Of a DNA stretch of 32,727 nt, positions 7,401-15,092 are shown one piece after another. Every line of letters starts with the position of its first letter. Within the stretch, counting starts at the first letter, position 1. Source of the DNA: Bordetella parapertussis (GTDB lineage Bacteria > Pseudomonadota > Gammaproteobacteria > Burkholderiales > SG8-41); the NCBI GenBank assembly GCA_945906815.1, contig CAMDRT010000048.1:1-32727 (forward strand). The letters run 5' to 3'. The position numbers and the translations under genes are program-made. Below the pieces are notes generated by a model. The model was not told the DNA's origin. It was given only the letters and a program-made list of their open reading frames with translations, and did no database searches.

Positions 7401-8272
7401 TCGCGGATTTCACGCTCGCCCGGCAGGAACACCAGTATGTCCCCTCCCGAGCGCTCACGCGCGAGAGCGTCCACTGCGTCGAGGATGGCTGCCTCAATAT
7501 CCTCATCGATCGATTCTTCTTTCGCGCGAGCGAAAGCTCGAACCTCCCCTCGCCCTTTGGGACTAGGGAACACTTGTAGCGCAGCAGAGGGGTCGGGGGT
7601 GAGGGGGGCCGACTTTTGTCCAGGTTTGTCTTTTGTTTTCAGCGGACGATAGCGCACCTCCACGGGGTACATGCGCCCCGAAACCTCAATCACCGGAGCA
7701 CCGTTAAAGTGTGCTGCAAAGCGCGCGGCATCAATGGTAGCGGAGGTAACGATCACCTTCAGATCCGGCCGCTGCGGCAGCAGTCGCTTCAGGTAGCCCA
7801 GCAGAAAATCGATGTTGAGGCTACGCTCGTGCGCCTCGTCGATGATCAGCGTGTCGTAGGCGCGCAGCTCCCGGTCACCCTGCGTTTCAGCCAGCAGAAT
7901 GCCATCGGTCATCAGCTTGATGTAGGTGTTGGACGACACCTTGTCCGAGAAGCGCACTTTGTAACCCACCGCCTGCCCCAGCGGGCTTTTCAATTCCTGC
8001 GCAATGCGCATCGCCACGGTACGCGCGGCGATGCGCCGCGGCTGGGTGTGCCCGATCAAGCCCTGCACACCACGCTGCAATTCCAGACAGATTTTCGGCA
8101 ACTGCGTGGTTTTGCCCGACCCGGTTTCGCCGCACACGATCACCACTTGATGGTCCCGTATGGCACGCGCGATGTCCTCCCGCATCGCCACCACGGGCAA
8201 GTCGTCCGGGTAAGCCGGTCGCGGCAAATTAGCCAGCCGCGTTTCAATTTCAGCCGGTGTGCGTCGAGTCAT
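4430..8272 (-). CDS. hrpA: ATP-dependent RNA helicase HrpA (DEAH box)
   Basis: At 1280 residues this is close to E. coli HrpA (about 1300). In order are Walker A GETGSGKT (48-55), DEAH (145-148), SAT (177-179), motif V TNVAETSLT, motif VI QRAGRCGR (381-388), the helicase-associated and OB-like region, and a long C-terminal region typical of HrpA (DUF3418). HrpA remodels RNA and, in E. coli, rescues stalled ribosomes. I prefer ATG at 8272 over an in-frame TTG at 8293; neither has a strong ribosome-binding site. Residues about 215-251, between the two RecA domains, form a Pro/Ser/Lys-rich insert that looks like a translated intergenic repeat. Confidence 0.96.
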   Translation of the reverse strand: MTRRTPAEIETRLANLPRPAYPDDLPVVAMREDIARAIRDHQVVIVCGETGSGKTTQLPKICLELQRGVQGLIGHTQPRRIAARTVAMRIAQELKSPLGQAVGYKVRFSDKVSSNTYIKLMTDGILLAETQGDRELRAYDTLIIDEAHERSLNIDFLLGYLKRLLPQRPDLKVIVTSATIDAARFAAHFNGAPVIEVSGRMYPVEVRYRPLKTKDKPGQKSAPLTPDPSAALQVFPSPKGRGEVRAFARAKEESIDEDIEAAILDAVDALARERSGGDILVFLPGEREIRETAEALRKHHPSGAEILPLFARLSFEEQDRVFKPHSGQRIVLATNVAETSLTVPGIRYVIDPGLSRVNRYSYRNKVELLQVEKISRASANQRAGRCGRVAAGVCIRLYDEEDFAARDAFTDPEILRSSLASVILRMKSLKIGDVEDFPFLEPPLPRMIADGYQLLAELGAVDDENQLTAVGWQLAKFPIDPRISRMVIAAKQENCLAEVLIIAAALSVQDPRDRPFDRAEAADRAHQPFQDERSDFMAYLKIWAFFDEAIKHRKSNRKLADQLQAHFLSQRRLREWRDIHGQLAALTGEMGLRENEIPATFEQIHRALLAGLLGNLGFKNDEGEYLGARGIKFTIFPGSVLRKAQPKWVMAAELVETTRLYARCVAKIDPDWIERIAGDRVKRHYFDPHWEKDRAMVAAYERVTLYGLTIVPKRSVHYGPINPREAREIFIQRALVEGDYATSAKFFRQNQMVIKEVQALEHKARKRDVLVDEHTLFAFYDAAVPLHIHNGAAFDAWRSEAEQSHPQLLYLTREYLMRHSAMDITEAQFPETLRVGDVTFKLQYRFEPAHPLDGVTVTVPLHLLNTLDDTPFDWLAPGMIRDKVAAYLKALPKTLRRNLFPIPEQVTAFLTGSDASRPFVAALANFVRQRAGQPVAADVWDGAEIAAHLKMNFKVIDDAGRELAGGRDLAVLKAQLGQAAQLTFAKAETGLERDNIRVWDCGDLPEQLAFTRNGRKLTGYPALVDQGDSVAIQLFDVKSAADAAMRLGVARLMRLALKEQMKQLQKNLRGFEQAAMQLRGVAGVDDLREDVITAITDRAFIGEDALPRSLKDYEAQLKRARTRLPAVSEGACRLLAAIGVAYHQLSLAVGADPVTRGPLARPAADIKAQLSRLIFKGWFAATPWEQLSHLPRYLQAMQKRLEKYPRDYERDARHAATIGGWWKRYDALLEKQTQAGAVDARLQQVRWQLEELRVSLFAQELKTPYPMSYKRLEKFWNALQ
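7525..7615. repeat. Repeat-like insertion inside hrpA
   Basis: This stretch encodes PLTPDPSAALQVFPSPKGRG between the RecA domains of HrpA. Its DNA has the look of the dispersed elements with CCCCTCACCCCCGACCCCTC at one end and GGGCGAGGGG near the other (read on the minus strand). Those elements are usually intergenic in proteobacteria and give the translated pattern P-L-T-P-x-L-S-x-x-G-R-G. It is in frame, so the helicase is not broken. Confidence 0.6.
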
Positions 8273-8293
8273 TTCTGGGCCACCGTGTCGCAA

Positions 8294-8561
8294 CAGGCGC
8301 GCATTTTACAGCAGCGGCTTGAAGACGGTGAGCGCCAGGCTTGAAGTTGCGCAAGGTGATCAGGTTCGTAGCGGCGCCCACACGCCGCAAGCATGCTCCG
8401 CTTCCATCCGTTCAGGGATACCCAAGGTCTCCACACTGGTGGGTGATGCCAGGGTGAAAGTCGCATAAAATGCCATCGTCTTCTGACGGTGCAGGTCAGG
8501 CGACTCGCGGGCAGCCGCGACACTGGGCCGAGAGGCGCTTAACCAGAACGGAGGCAAGGTC
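8294..8561. other. Divergent intergenic region between hrpA and the HD-superfamily gene
   Basis: These 268 bases must hold the promoters of hrpA and the plus-strand HD-superfamily gene. No sigma-70 hexamer pair stood out, and no hairpin or repeat was seen. A Shine-Dalgarno GGAGG at 8550-8554 belongs to the downstream gene. Confidence 0.4.
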
Positions 8562-9326
8562 ATGTCAGTGAACCTGAAAACGATGAACGAGCGGGCCGAC
8601 GCAATCGAACTGCAGCAGATGGAAACGATGGACAAACGTATCGTCGCGCGCTCGATGTTGTATTGCCTGGCTGCCGGCGAGGACTCGATGGGGCCGCCCA
8701 TCAACTACGGGCCAGGGGCCCATCTGCAGATGGGCGAAGACCCGCGCCTGAAGAAAATGCCGGAAAAACCCACGCTGCTGGATTTTTTCCGCCTGCGCCT
8801 GTCGCCGGGCCGGGGCTTTCAGCATCTGCTGCAAAGCGCCAACCTGGCGCAAAAAAACGGCATGCCGGAGCAGACCGTGTTCGCCTGCCTGCTGCACGAC
8901 ATCTCGGTGGTGGGTTTCATCCGTTCCGATCACGGTTATTGGGGAGCGCAAATGATCGCACCCTATGTGGAGGAGGAAGTGAGCTGGGCCATACGCGCCC
9001 ATCAGGCGTTGAGATTTTATGCGGATGAATCCGTGGGTTATGGATATCCCGACATGTACGTGCGTATGTTTGGCGAAGGCTACCGTCCGGATGCCTATAT
9101 CGAAGCGGCCTATCAGGAAGCCCGGAAACACAAATGGTATATGACCGCGCGCATGATCTGCGTGAACGATTTGTATTCCTTCGATCCCAACATCGAGATC
9201 AAGCTGGAGCAGTTCGAGGATGTGATCGGGCGCAATTTCAAACAACCTAAGGAAGGCTTGGGCAACGAGAATTCGCCCGCCTCGCACCTGTGGCGCACCC
9301 TGCGCCGGCCCAGCAACGCGCTGTGA
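8562..9326 (+). CDS. HD-superfamily protein, possibly a PhnZ-like di-iron oxygenase
   Basis: The 254-residue protein has the HD pattern spaced as in PhnZ and related mixed-valent di-iron oxygenases: His88 in GFQHLLQSANLAQ, His112-Asp113 in ACLLHDIS, His124 in RSDHGYWGA, and His147 in AIRAHQALRF. These could supply metal ligands. PhnZ cleaves a hydroxylated phosphonate; other members are phosphohydrolases, so the substrate is open. The Tyr/Gly-rich segment after His147 (YADESVGYGYPDMYVRMFGEGY) is unusual. GGAGG lies seven bases before the ATG. It is convergent with the first Bug receptor gene, which hints at, but does not prove, a catabolic role. Confidence 0.7.
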   Translation: MSVNLKTMNERADAIELQQMETMDKRIVARSMLYCLAAGEDSMGPPINYGPGAHLQMGEDPRLKKMPEKPTLLDFFRLRLSPGRGFQHLLQSANLAQKNGMPEQTVFACLLHDISVVGFIRSDHGYWGAQMIAPYVEEEVSWAIRAHQALRFYADESVGYGYPDMYVRMFGEGYRPDAYIEAAYQEARKHKWYMTARMICVNDLYSFDPNIEIKLEQFEDVIGRNFKQPKEGLGNENSPASHLWRTLRRPSNAL

Positions 9327-9338
9327 TTGGCGGTAGAT

Positions 9339-9359
9339 GCAAGGTCAAGAACTGACCCC
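9339..9359 (-). repeat. GGGGTCAG repeat motif beside the first Bug gene
   Basis: On the minus strand this reads GGGGTCAGTTCTTGACCTTGC, a form of the GGGGTCAGGTCTTG motif scattered through many betaproteobacterial genomes. It lies just after the stop of the Bug gene at 9365. Related copies sit near the stops of the next two Bug genes (10505-10512 and 11655-11676). Confidence 0.55.
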
Positions 9360-9364
9360 AACGG

Positions 9365-10339
9365 CTAATCAATCGTCGTCAGGCCGAGTTCCCGGATCAG
9401 CTTGCCGAGCCTGTCGTGGTCCGACTTCAGTAACTGGGCGAACTCCCCGGGCGTCAAGCGGCTCGGATCGAGCAGCACCAGGGTGTCGAGCTTCGAGGCG
9501 ACATCCGGGGCATCGAGCGCCCTCTTCAAATCAGCGTTGAGCTTGTCGATGATCGGCTTGGGTGTTCCCGCCGGCACAAAAGCACCCATCCACGATGTAA
9601 AAGCGTAGCCCGGGACGGTCTCACCGATAGCCGGCACGTCCGGAAACTGCTTCAGCCGATCGGCTGAGGTCACCCCCAACGGACGTACCCGTTTCGACAT
9701 AAGGTGCGAATAGATGTCTGAGATTACGGCGTACATCGCCTGCGTCTCCCCGGACACTATAGCGATCACGGCGGGTCCACCGCCCTTGTACGGCACGTGC
9801 ACCACCTTGATCCCCGTCATAGAGAGGAGCTGAGCCATCATCAGATGCAAGGTGCTGCCGCTGCCGGCGGACCCATAGATCACCTCACCAGGGCGCTTCC
9901 CTGCAAGCGCGATGAACCCCTTCATCGATGTCACCGGCAACGACGGGTGCACAATCAGCGCGCCCACCTGCCGCGCGAGCGTCGTCACGCCGATGAAATC
10001 GTTGATCGTGTCATACGGCAGCTTCTTGAAGAGGTGCGGGTTGGCGACATGTGTGGCGGAATGCACCATGAGCGTGTAGCCGTCCGGCGCGCTTCTTGCG
10101 ACCGCAGCAGCACCGATGGTGCCCGTCGCGCCGCCGCGGTTCTCGATGATGAATTGCTCTTTCAGCATCTCCGACATCTTTTGGAACACGATGCGCGCCG
10201 TGACGTCGTTGGCGCCACCCGGGGGCCACGGGACCACCACGCGCACCGGCTTTGCCGGGTACACCTGCGCGAGTGCGGCCAACGGCCAGAACAGCACGAC
10301 GAGAACCAGCGGCACTACCATGTGCGGGTACAGTTTCAT
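9365..10339 (-). CDS. Bug-family (TctC-like) periplasmic solute receptor 1
   Basis: The 324-residue protein has a Sec signal peptide (MKLYPHMVVPLVLVVLFWPL then ALA-Q) followed by YPAKPVRVVVPWPPGGANDVTAR, the Bug hallmark that binds a carboxylate of the ligand. IENRGGATGTIGAAAVARSAPDGYTL and LGVTSADRLKQFPDVPAIGE are also typical. Bug proteins capture organic acids for tripartite tricarboxylate transporters or act as sensors. No TctA or TctB membrane subunit lies nearby, so it is an orphan receptor. The start ATG at 10339 is chosen because it gives the signal peptide and is preceded by GAGGA; an upstream in-frame start would add a non-signal extension. It is more divergent than the next two copies. 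Confidence 0.92.
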   Translation of the reverse strand: MKLYPHMVVPLVLVVLFWPLAALAQVYPAKPVRVVVPWPPGGANDVTARIVFQKMSEMLKEQFIIENRGGATGTIGAAAVARSAPDGYTLMVHSATHVANPHLFKKLPYDTINDFIGVTTLARQVGALIVHPSLPVTSMKGFIALAGKRPGEVIYGSAGSGSTLHLMMAQLLSMTGIKVVHVPYKGGGPAVIAIVSGETQAMYAVISDIYSHLMSKRVRPLGVTSADRLKQFPDVPAIGETVPGYAFTSWMGAFVPAGTPKPIIDKLNADLKRALDAPDVASKLDTLVLLDPSRLTPGEFAQLLKSDHDRLGKLIRELGLTTID

Positions 10340-10398
10340 GGTTCCATCCTCGGTAGTCTTAGCGGGGGAAATCCGACCGGGCAACCATGGGGATTGGC

Positions 10399-10429
10399 AT
10401 TTTAAACATCATTTTTCACCGACCCGCAA
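10399..10429 (-). promoter_or_regulatory. Candidate promoter of Bug gene 1
   Basis: On the minus strand TTGCGG (10424-10429) and TAAAAT (10399-10404) are separated by 19 bases, about 60 bases before the start codon. A closely similar block occurs upstream of Bug gene 2, so the element is conserved between paralogs. The spacer is longer than ideal. Confidence 0.4.
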
Positions 10430-10532
10430 TCTATATCCCGCGAGGGGCGCACAGTCAATCACGCAAACGTTCGCAAAGCCCCGCTGTTTTCCTCCCACAA
10501 CGGGGTCAAATCTCCGCGTTTTCCGCTACACA

Positions 10533-11501
10533 CTAATCGAGCTTCGCGGCGACCTGGCGAAACAGCTTGCCTATCGTCTCGTAATCCGTCCTCATACGCT
10601 GCGCAAGCTCTTCCGCTGGCCTGTGCGAGGGGTCGAGCGTCTGGGAAGCCATCTTGGCTGCGATATCAGGATCTTTCAGCGCCTTCCCGAACTCGGCGTT
10701 GAGTCTATCGATGATCGCCTTGGGGGTTCCCGCGGGCGCAAATGCACTAACCCAAGTCGACGATTCGTATCCCCGAATGGTGTCCGCGATCGTCGGCACA
10801 TCCGGGAGTTGCGCTACCCGCTCCGCCGAAGTCACCCCCAGCGCGCGCACGCGATTCGCCTTGATGTATGCGATCAGTTCGCCGATAGCCGCGACCTGGG
10901 CCTGCGTTTCCCCTGATACCAGGGCTATCACCGCGGGCCCGCCACCCTTGAACGGCACCTGGATCATGCGTATGCCCGCTCTGGATTCGAAAAGCACCCC
11001 GTTCATGTGGGTGAAGCTGCCGTGGCCGGAGTGCCCGTGGAGAATTTCTTGCGGGCGTTTCTGTGCCAGCGCGATAAACGCCTTCACCGACTGTACCGGC
11101 AGCGAGGGATGCACGGTCAGCACGCTCACCACCCTGGCGATGGGGCTTATCCCGACAAAATCACGTAGGGCGTCGTACGGCAGCTTGTTGTACAGGTGCG
11201 CATTGGAGACATGGGAAGCGACGGTTTGGATGAGCAAGGTATAGCCGTCCGGCTTGCTTTGAGCCACTATGGCCGAGCCGATCGTACCCCCCGCGCCAGC
11301 GCGATTTTCGATGATGAACGACTGCCCCATCTGTTCCGAGAGCTTAGGCAAAACAAAGCGCGCTACGATGTCGTTCGCCCCACCCGGAGGAAAGGGGACA
11401 ATCACGCGCACGTGCTTGGCGGGATAAGCCTGAGACCAGACCACTCCCGAAGCGCAGAGCAGGCCAACGAAGGATGCGACAAAAAATCGAACTGCATTCA
11501 T
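10533..11501 (-). CDS. Bug-family (TctC-like) periplasmic solute receptor 2
   Basis: The 322-residue receptor starts MNAVRFFVASFVGLLCASG (signal peptide, cleavage near VWSQA) and continues YPAKHVRVIVPFPPGGANDIVAR, IIENRAGAGGTIGSAIVAQSKPDGYTLL and APAGTPKAIIDRLNAEFGKAL, all standard Bug blocks. It has the same length and nearly the same leader as the next gene, which points to a tandem duplication. The start ATG at 11501 has AAGGGGAA just upstream, in a leader shared base for base with gene 3. Ligand unknown; expected to be an organic acid or amide. Confidence 0.93.
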   Translation of the reverse strand: MNAVRFFVASFVGLLCASGVVWSQAYPAKHVRVIVPFPPGGANDIVARFVLPKLSEQMGQSFIIENRAGAGGTIGSAIVAQSKPDGYTLLIQTVASHVSNAHLYNKLPYDALRDFVGISPIARVVSVLTVHPSLPVQSVKAFIALAQKRPQEILHGHSGHGSFTHMNGVLFESRAGIRMIQVPFKGGGPAVIALVSGETQAQVAAIGELIAYIKANRVRALGVTSAERVAQLPDVPTIADTIRGYESSTWVSAFAPAGTPKAIIDRLNAEFGKALKDPDIAAKMASQTLDPSHRPAEELAQRMRTDYETIGKLFRQVAAKLD

Positions 11502-11605
11502 GCTATTCCCCTTGGTAATCGTGGCGCGTAGGCAACAAAGGACCTTTATCGGCAATGCTTCGATAGGTCTCTACGAGTGTAGCTTAACAGGCTGGCAGGG
11601 TAGCA

Positions 11606-11635
11606 ATTTTAAACACCCTTTTCACTCAACGGCAA
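11606..11635 (-). promoter_or_regulatory. Candidate promoter of Bug gene 2
   Basis: On the minus strand TTGCCG (11630-11635), an 18-base spacer and TAAAAT (11606-11611) lie about 100 bases before the ATG. The surrounding block (AGATTGC, GTGAAAA, TGTTTAAAAT) is conserved upstream of Bug gene 1, which supports function. Confidence 0.45.
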
Positions 11636-11698
11636 TCTCATGCAAGGTTGGCGGGCAAGAGGCAAGACCTGACCCCACGCGCAAGCCGGCGGGCGCGG

Positions 11699-12667
11699 CT
11701 AATCGAGCTTCACGCCGACCTCGCGGAACAGCTTCCCTATCCTCTCGTAATCTGTCTTCAGGCGCTGGGCGATCTCTTCCGGCGACCTGTGCGTGGGGTC
11801 GAGCGTCAGCCCGCTCAGCTTCGAAGCAACCCCAGGGTCGCGCAAGGCGTTGCCGAGTTCGGCGTTCAACCTATCGATGATTGCCTTGGGGGTTCCTGCC
11901 GGCGCGAAAACACTGATCCAGGTCGTGGCTTCGTAACCCGGGTAGGTTTCCGCCATCGTCGGCACATCCGGAAGCTGCGTCACCCGCTCCGCCGAGCTTA
12001 CCCCCAGCGGACGCGCGCGATTCACCCTGATGTGCTCGATAATTTCGCCGACGCCCTGGAATATGGCCTGGGTTTCCCCAGAGATCAAGCTTACAACAGC
12101 GGGTCCACCACCTTTGTACGGTACCTGGGTGATCTTGATGCCCGTCGTGGACTCCAGGATCACCGTGGTCAGGTGGCCAAAGCTGCCGAAGCCGGCATGG
12201 GCGAAAGCGATTTCGTTCGGGCGTTTCTGCGCCAGCGCGATGAACTCCTTCACCGACCGTGCCGGCAGCGAGGGATGCACGCTGAGTACCATCACCACCA
12301 TCGCGAGAGGGGCTATGCCGACGAAATCGCGCAGGGCGTCGTACGGCAGCTTGCTATACAGATGCGGGTTGGAGGTATGGGAGGCGGTGGTTTGCATCAG
12401 CAAGGTATAGCCGTCGGGCTTGCTTTGCGCCACGACGGCCGAGCCGAGCGTGCCCCCTGCGCCTGAGCGGTTTTCGATGACGAACGACTGGCCCATCTGC
12501 TCCGAGAGCTTCGCGAAAACGATGCGCGCCACAATGTCGTTTCCTCCTCCCGGAGGAAAGGGGACGATCACGCGCACGAGCTTGGCGGGAAAAGCCTGAG
12601 ACCAGACCGCCCCCGAAGCGCAGAGCATTCCAGCGAAGCATGCGACAAACAGTCGGGCTGCATTCAT
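11699..12667 (-). CDS. Bug-family (TctC-like) periplasmic solute receptor 3
   Basis: The 322-residue paralog of gene 2 begins MNAARLFVACFAGMLCASG (signal peptide), then FPAKLVRVIVPFPPGGGNDIVAR. The Bug blocks IENRSGAGGTLGSAVVAQSK and ISVFAPAGTPKAIIDRLNAE are all present. The start ATG at 12667 is preceded by the same AAGGGGAATAGC leader as gene 2, and the 23 bases upstream of both start codons are identical. Binding-site loops differ from gene 2 (for example FAHAGFGSFGHL against LHGHSGHGSFTH), so the ligands may differ. It lacks the promoter block seen before genes 1 and 2 and may be co-transcribed with the VOC gene 125 bases upstream. Confidence 0.93.
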   Translation of the reverse strand: MNAARLFVACFAGMLCASGAVWSQAFPAKLVRVIVPFPPGGGNDIVARIVFAKLSEQMGQSFVIENRSGAGGTLGSAVVAQSKPDGYTLLMQTTASHTSNPHLYSKLPYDALRDFVGIAPLAMVVMVLSVHPSLPARSVKEFIALAQKRPNEIAFAHAGFGSFGHLTTVILESTTGIKITQVPYKGGGPAVVSLISGETQAIFQGVGEIIEHIRVNRARPLGVSSAERVTQLPDVPTMAETYPGYEATTWISVFAPAGTPKAIIDRLNAELGNALRDPGVASKLSGLTLDPTHRSPEEIAQRLKTDYERIGKLFREVGVKLD

Positions 12668-12792
12668 GCTATTCCCCTTGGTAATCGTGGTACGTCGGCA
12701 GGCTAGACCCGTTAGCGGCTATGCTTCGACAGGAACCTATGTGTCGCGTGACTTTTCGCTTGACCTACCCTGCTGCGCGTAGGGCGTTGCGG

Positions 12793-13302
12793 CTACTGCG
12801 TGCGGCTAAAATCCGCCTGGGGAATGGCAGGGCGCTGCGGTGCGGGGGCGGCAATGTCGATCGGCTTGGCCTGACCAGGGGTGGCCTTCATGAAGGCCAA
12901 TCCTTCGGACTGACTGCCGAAAGTATCGCAGAACAGCTCCATCATGATGCCGTCCGGATCGAGAAAATAAACACTCAGTGACATGCCGTGGTCGACCATG
13001 TGATCGATGATCGCATGCGCCGCCACCAGGCGCTGGTGGGCTTGCTGCAAAGCGAAGTAACTCTCGACCTTGAAGGCGAAGTGATTCAGACCGATCTGGC
13101 CTTTCTGGCGTGGCTGGGCACCGGCAGGCGCTTGGAACAGGGCGAGGTTGTGATGCATCACGCCGCAAGTCAAAAAAGCGCGGTTGCCCTCAGGCCCGTA
13201 GCGCGACACCTGGAATCCCACGACGTCGCGATAAAACGCCGTCGAGCGCGCGACATCACTGACGTTGAGTACAAGATGACCGATTTCCTTGGGTACGCTC
13301 AT
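12793..13302 (-). CDS. VOC-family metalloenzyme (glyoxalase/extradiol dioxygenase-like)
   Basis: The 169-residue protein has two vicinal-oxygen-chelate modules: GHLVLNVSDVARSTAFYRDVVGF (His9) and LNHFAFKVES (His74), ending with YFLDPDGIMMELFCD (Glu122). His9, His74 and Glu122 fit the metal triad of this superfamily. The best match in style is a small catechol 2,3-dioxygenase-like or lactoylglutathione lyase-like protein; the reaction cannot be decided. A Pro/Ala-rich tail of about 30 residues follows. The start ATG at 13302 has CAGGAGA upstream, so an upstream in-frame extension is rejected. It precedes the Bug genes on the same strand, suggesting catabolism of an imported acid. Confidence 0.85.
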   Translation of the reverse strand: MSVPKEIGHLVLNVSDVARSTAFYRDVVGFQVSRYGPEGNRAFLTCGVMHHNLALFQAPAGAQPRQKGQIGLNHFAFKVESYFALQQAHQRLVAAHAIIDHMVDHGMSLSVYFLDPDGIMMELFCDTFGSQSEGLAFMKATPGQAKPIDIAAPAPQRPAIPQADFSRTQ

Positions 13303-13346
13303 CGTAGTCTCCTGAAAATTGCGCAACTGTGACGCCGGAATACAAA

Positions 13347-14441
13347 TCATAGCACGCTGGCGGAGGGTGCAACCTCGGACGCGGCCTCGGGCGTGTAACC
13401 ACGCAGCACCGCGTCGCGCGCCGCGCGATCTCGTTGCGCCAGGGCTTTCACTGCCGCAAAAAATTTGGGCAAATCACTGCCGTGCTCGCGCAACATCGCC
13501 TCAAACGCTGGCACCCACTGCGTGTAAATCGCCACCGACGCCAACATTGCGTTGTTCGGCGCTGGCGCGAACCAGCGGTCATAACCCGCAAAACCGCCCC
13601 ACGACGTTTTGAGTTTTGCGTAATCGCGCCGCATCTCATCGAACAGCCGCTGTTTGGCTGCGCGCAGTGGCTGCGGCGCGCCGCCTTGCCGGTACAAGGC
13701 GTCGAGCCGCATGCGGTAGCTTTGCACCAAGCCTACAAAATCCGCGTGACGCGCCTGCATTTGTTCGTAGCTCTGCCGCTCCTGCGGATTGCCGTGCACG
13801 GCAATCCAGCGTCTGAGGCCTTCGCGTTCCACCGCGACCGCGAACGATTCATTGAATACGGAATCGTCCTTCACATACACCACCTGATGCGACAATTCGT
13901 GAAAGATGAGGCGCGCCAGCGCCACCGGCGCATAGCTCACGAAGGTGTTGAGCACCGGGTCGGCAAACCATCCGAGAGTGGAGTACGCCGGCACCCCGCC
14001 GATGTAAACGTCGTGCCCATCGGCAGCGGCGGCAGCGGCAAACGCGTCGGCGTCCGCCTTGGCAAAATAGCCGCGGTAATTCACGCAGCCCGCCATCACA
14101 AAACACCACTGCTGCGGCCGCGTTGAAAACTCCGGCGTGGCGAATACATTCCACAGCACAAAAGGCCGCTCCAAATCGGCATAACGCTGGTAACTTTGAT
14201 TTTGCGGCAAGCCCAATTCACTGCTCGCAAATGCGCGCGCCTTTAACACCAGCGCCAGTTTTTCGCGTAGTGCCTGCGGTGTAGCCGCGTCCTCCATCAC
14301 CGCCTGAATCGGCTTTTCGCGGCGCCAGATATCCCACTGGCCGCGTATCGATTGCGCGTAATATCCCATTTGCGCGCAGCCGCAAAACGACAACAAAAAC
14401 AATAAGATACACAATAGCTTCACGCCACGCCGGGCGTTCAC
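13347..14441 (-). CDS. Predicted lipoprotein zinc aminopeptidase (DUF2265/COG4324 type)
   Basis: The 364-residue protein has a hydrophobic N terminus ending in a lipobox-like Phe-Cys-Gly-Cys (Cys22), consistent with an envelope lipoprotein. HELSHQ (181-186) is a zinc-binding HExxH motif, and Asn198-Glu199 in NESFA plausibly supplies the third ligand. The family is predicted aminopeptidase. The start is GTG at 14441, not an upstream GTG: GTG overlaps the TGA of the hydrolase gene as GTGA, and GGGGAGG lies four bases upstream. This is the last gene of a four-gene overlapping set, so translation is coupled. Confidence 0.88.
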   Translation of the reverse strand: MNARRGVKLLCILLFLLSFCGCAQMGYYAQSIRGQWDIWRREKPIQAVMEDAATPQALREKLALVLKARAFASSELGLPQNQSYQRYADLERPFVLWNVFATPEFSTRPQQWCFVMAGCVNYRGYFAKADADAFAAAAAADGHDVYIGGVPAYSTLGWFADPVLNTFVSYAPVALARLIFHELSHQVVYVKDDSVFNESFAVAVEREGLRRWIAVHGNPQERQSYEQMQARHADFVGLVQSYRMRLDALYRQGGAPQPLRAAKQRLFDEMRRDYAKLKTSWGGFAGYDRWFAPAPNNAMLASVAIYTQWVPAFEAMLREHGSDLPKFFAAVKALAQRDRAARDAVLRGYTPEAASEVAPSASVL

Positions 14442-15082
14442 GCGGCCTCCCCGTGCAGGAATTTTCCGTGCTGCAAAAACGCACACACCTGCCGCACTAC
14501 CGCATTCGACATCACCATTTCGCTATGGCTCACCCTGAGCACGATATGATCGCGCGCGCCCGGCACTTGGGTTTCTGCAACGCTGATGGTGCCGTCATGC
14601 GGCGCCGGCAAACCGGGCGCGATCATCACGCCAAGACCGACACCGCGGCTGCCCGCGATCACGCCGATTTCATAACGCGCGATATTTTCGGGCCGCGCAC
14701 CGAGTAGCCACTCGGCGATCGACGCGCCCACTGCCGCACGCCCCATGCGCGCGCGCGACAAGCAGCGGGCGGCATAACTATCGTTAAAAGGTGACCCCAT
14801 GAATACCACGCGCCCCACCTCCAGCCGGTGCGCTTGATCGAGCATACGCGCAATCAGCAATCCGCCCAGACTGTGGCCCACCAGATGCAGCGGCCGCGCG
14901 CCCAGCGTCTGGCAATACGCCGCCAGACGGCTCGCATTCTGCGCCAGGTTCAGGCGCACCGACGGGTAACTATAACAATGCACGGTGTACCCTGCGCGCG
15001 CCATGCGCCGCGCCACCCACAACATCAGCGCGCCGTGCGTCCACAGTCCGTGAACCAGCACCACCTGTACGCTGGCGGGCAT
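14438..15082 (-). CDS. Alpha/beta hydrolase (lipase/esterase-like)
   Basis: The 214-residue cytoplasmic hydrolase shows the HG oxyanion motif (LVHGLWTHG, 9-17), the nucleophile elbow GHSLGG with Ser71, a possible acid in PHDGTISVAET (Asp163) and His186 in RVSHSEMV. This arrangement matches the PGAP1/EstA-like serine esterase group; the substrate is unknown. No signal peptide is visible. The start ATG at 15082 lies 10 bases after the histidine phosphatase stop, and the stop overlaps the aminopeptidase GTG by four bases. Confidence 0.88.
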   Translation of the reverse strand: MPASVQVVLVHGLWTHGALMLWVARRMARAGYTVHCYSYPSVRLNLAQNASRLAAYCQTLGARPLHLVGHSLGGLLIARMLDQAHRLEVGRVVFMGSPFNDSYAARCLSRARMGRAAVGASIAEWLLGARPENIARYEIGVIAGSRGVGLGVMIAPGLPAPHDGTISVAETQVPGARDHIVLRVSHSEMVMSNAVVRQVCAFLQHGKFLHGEAA

Positions 15083-15092
15083 GGTTACTGGG

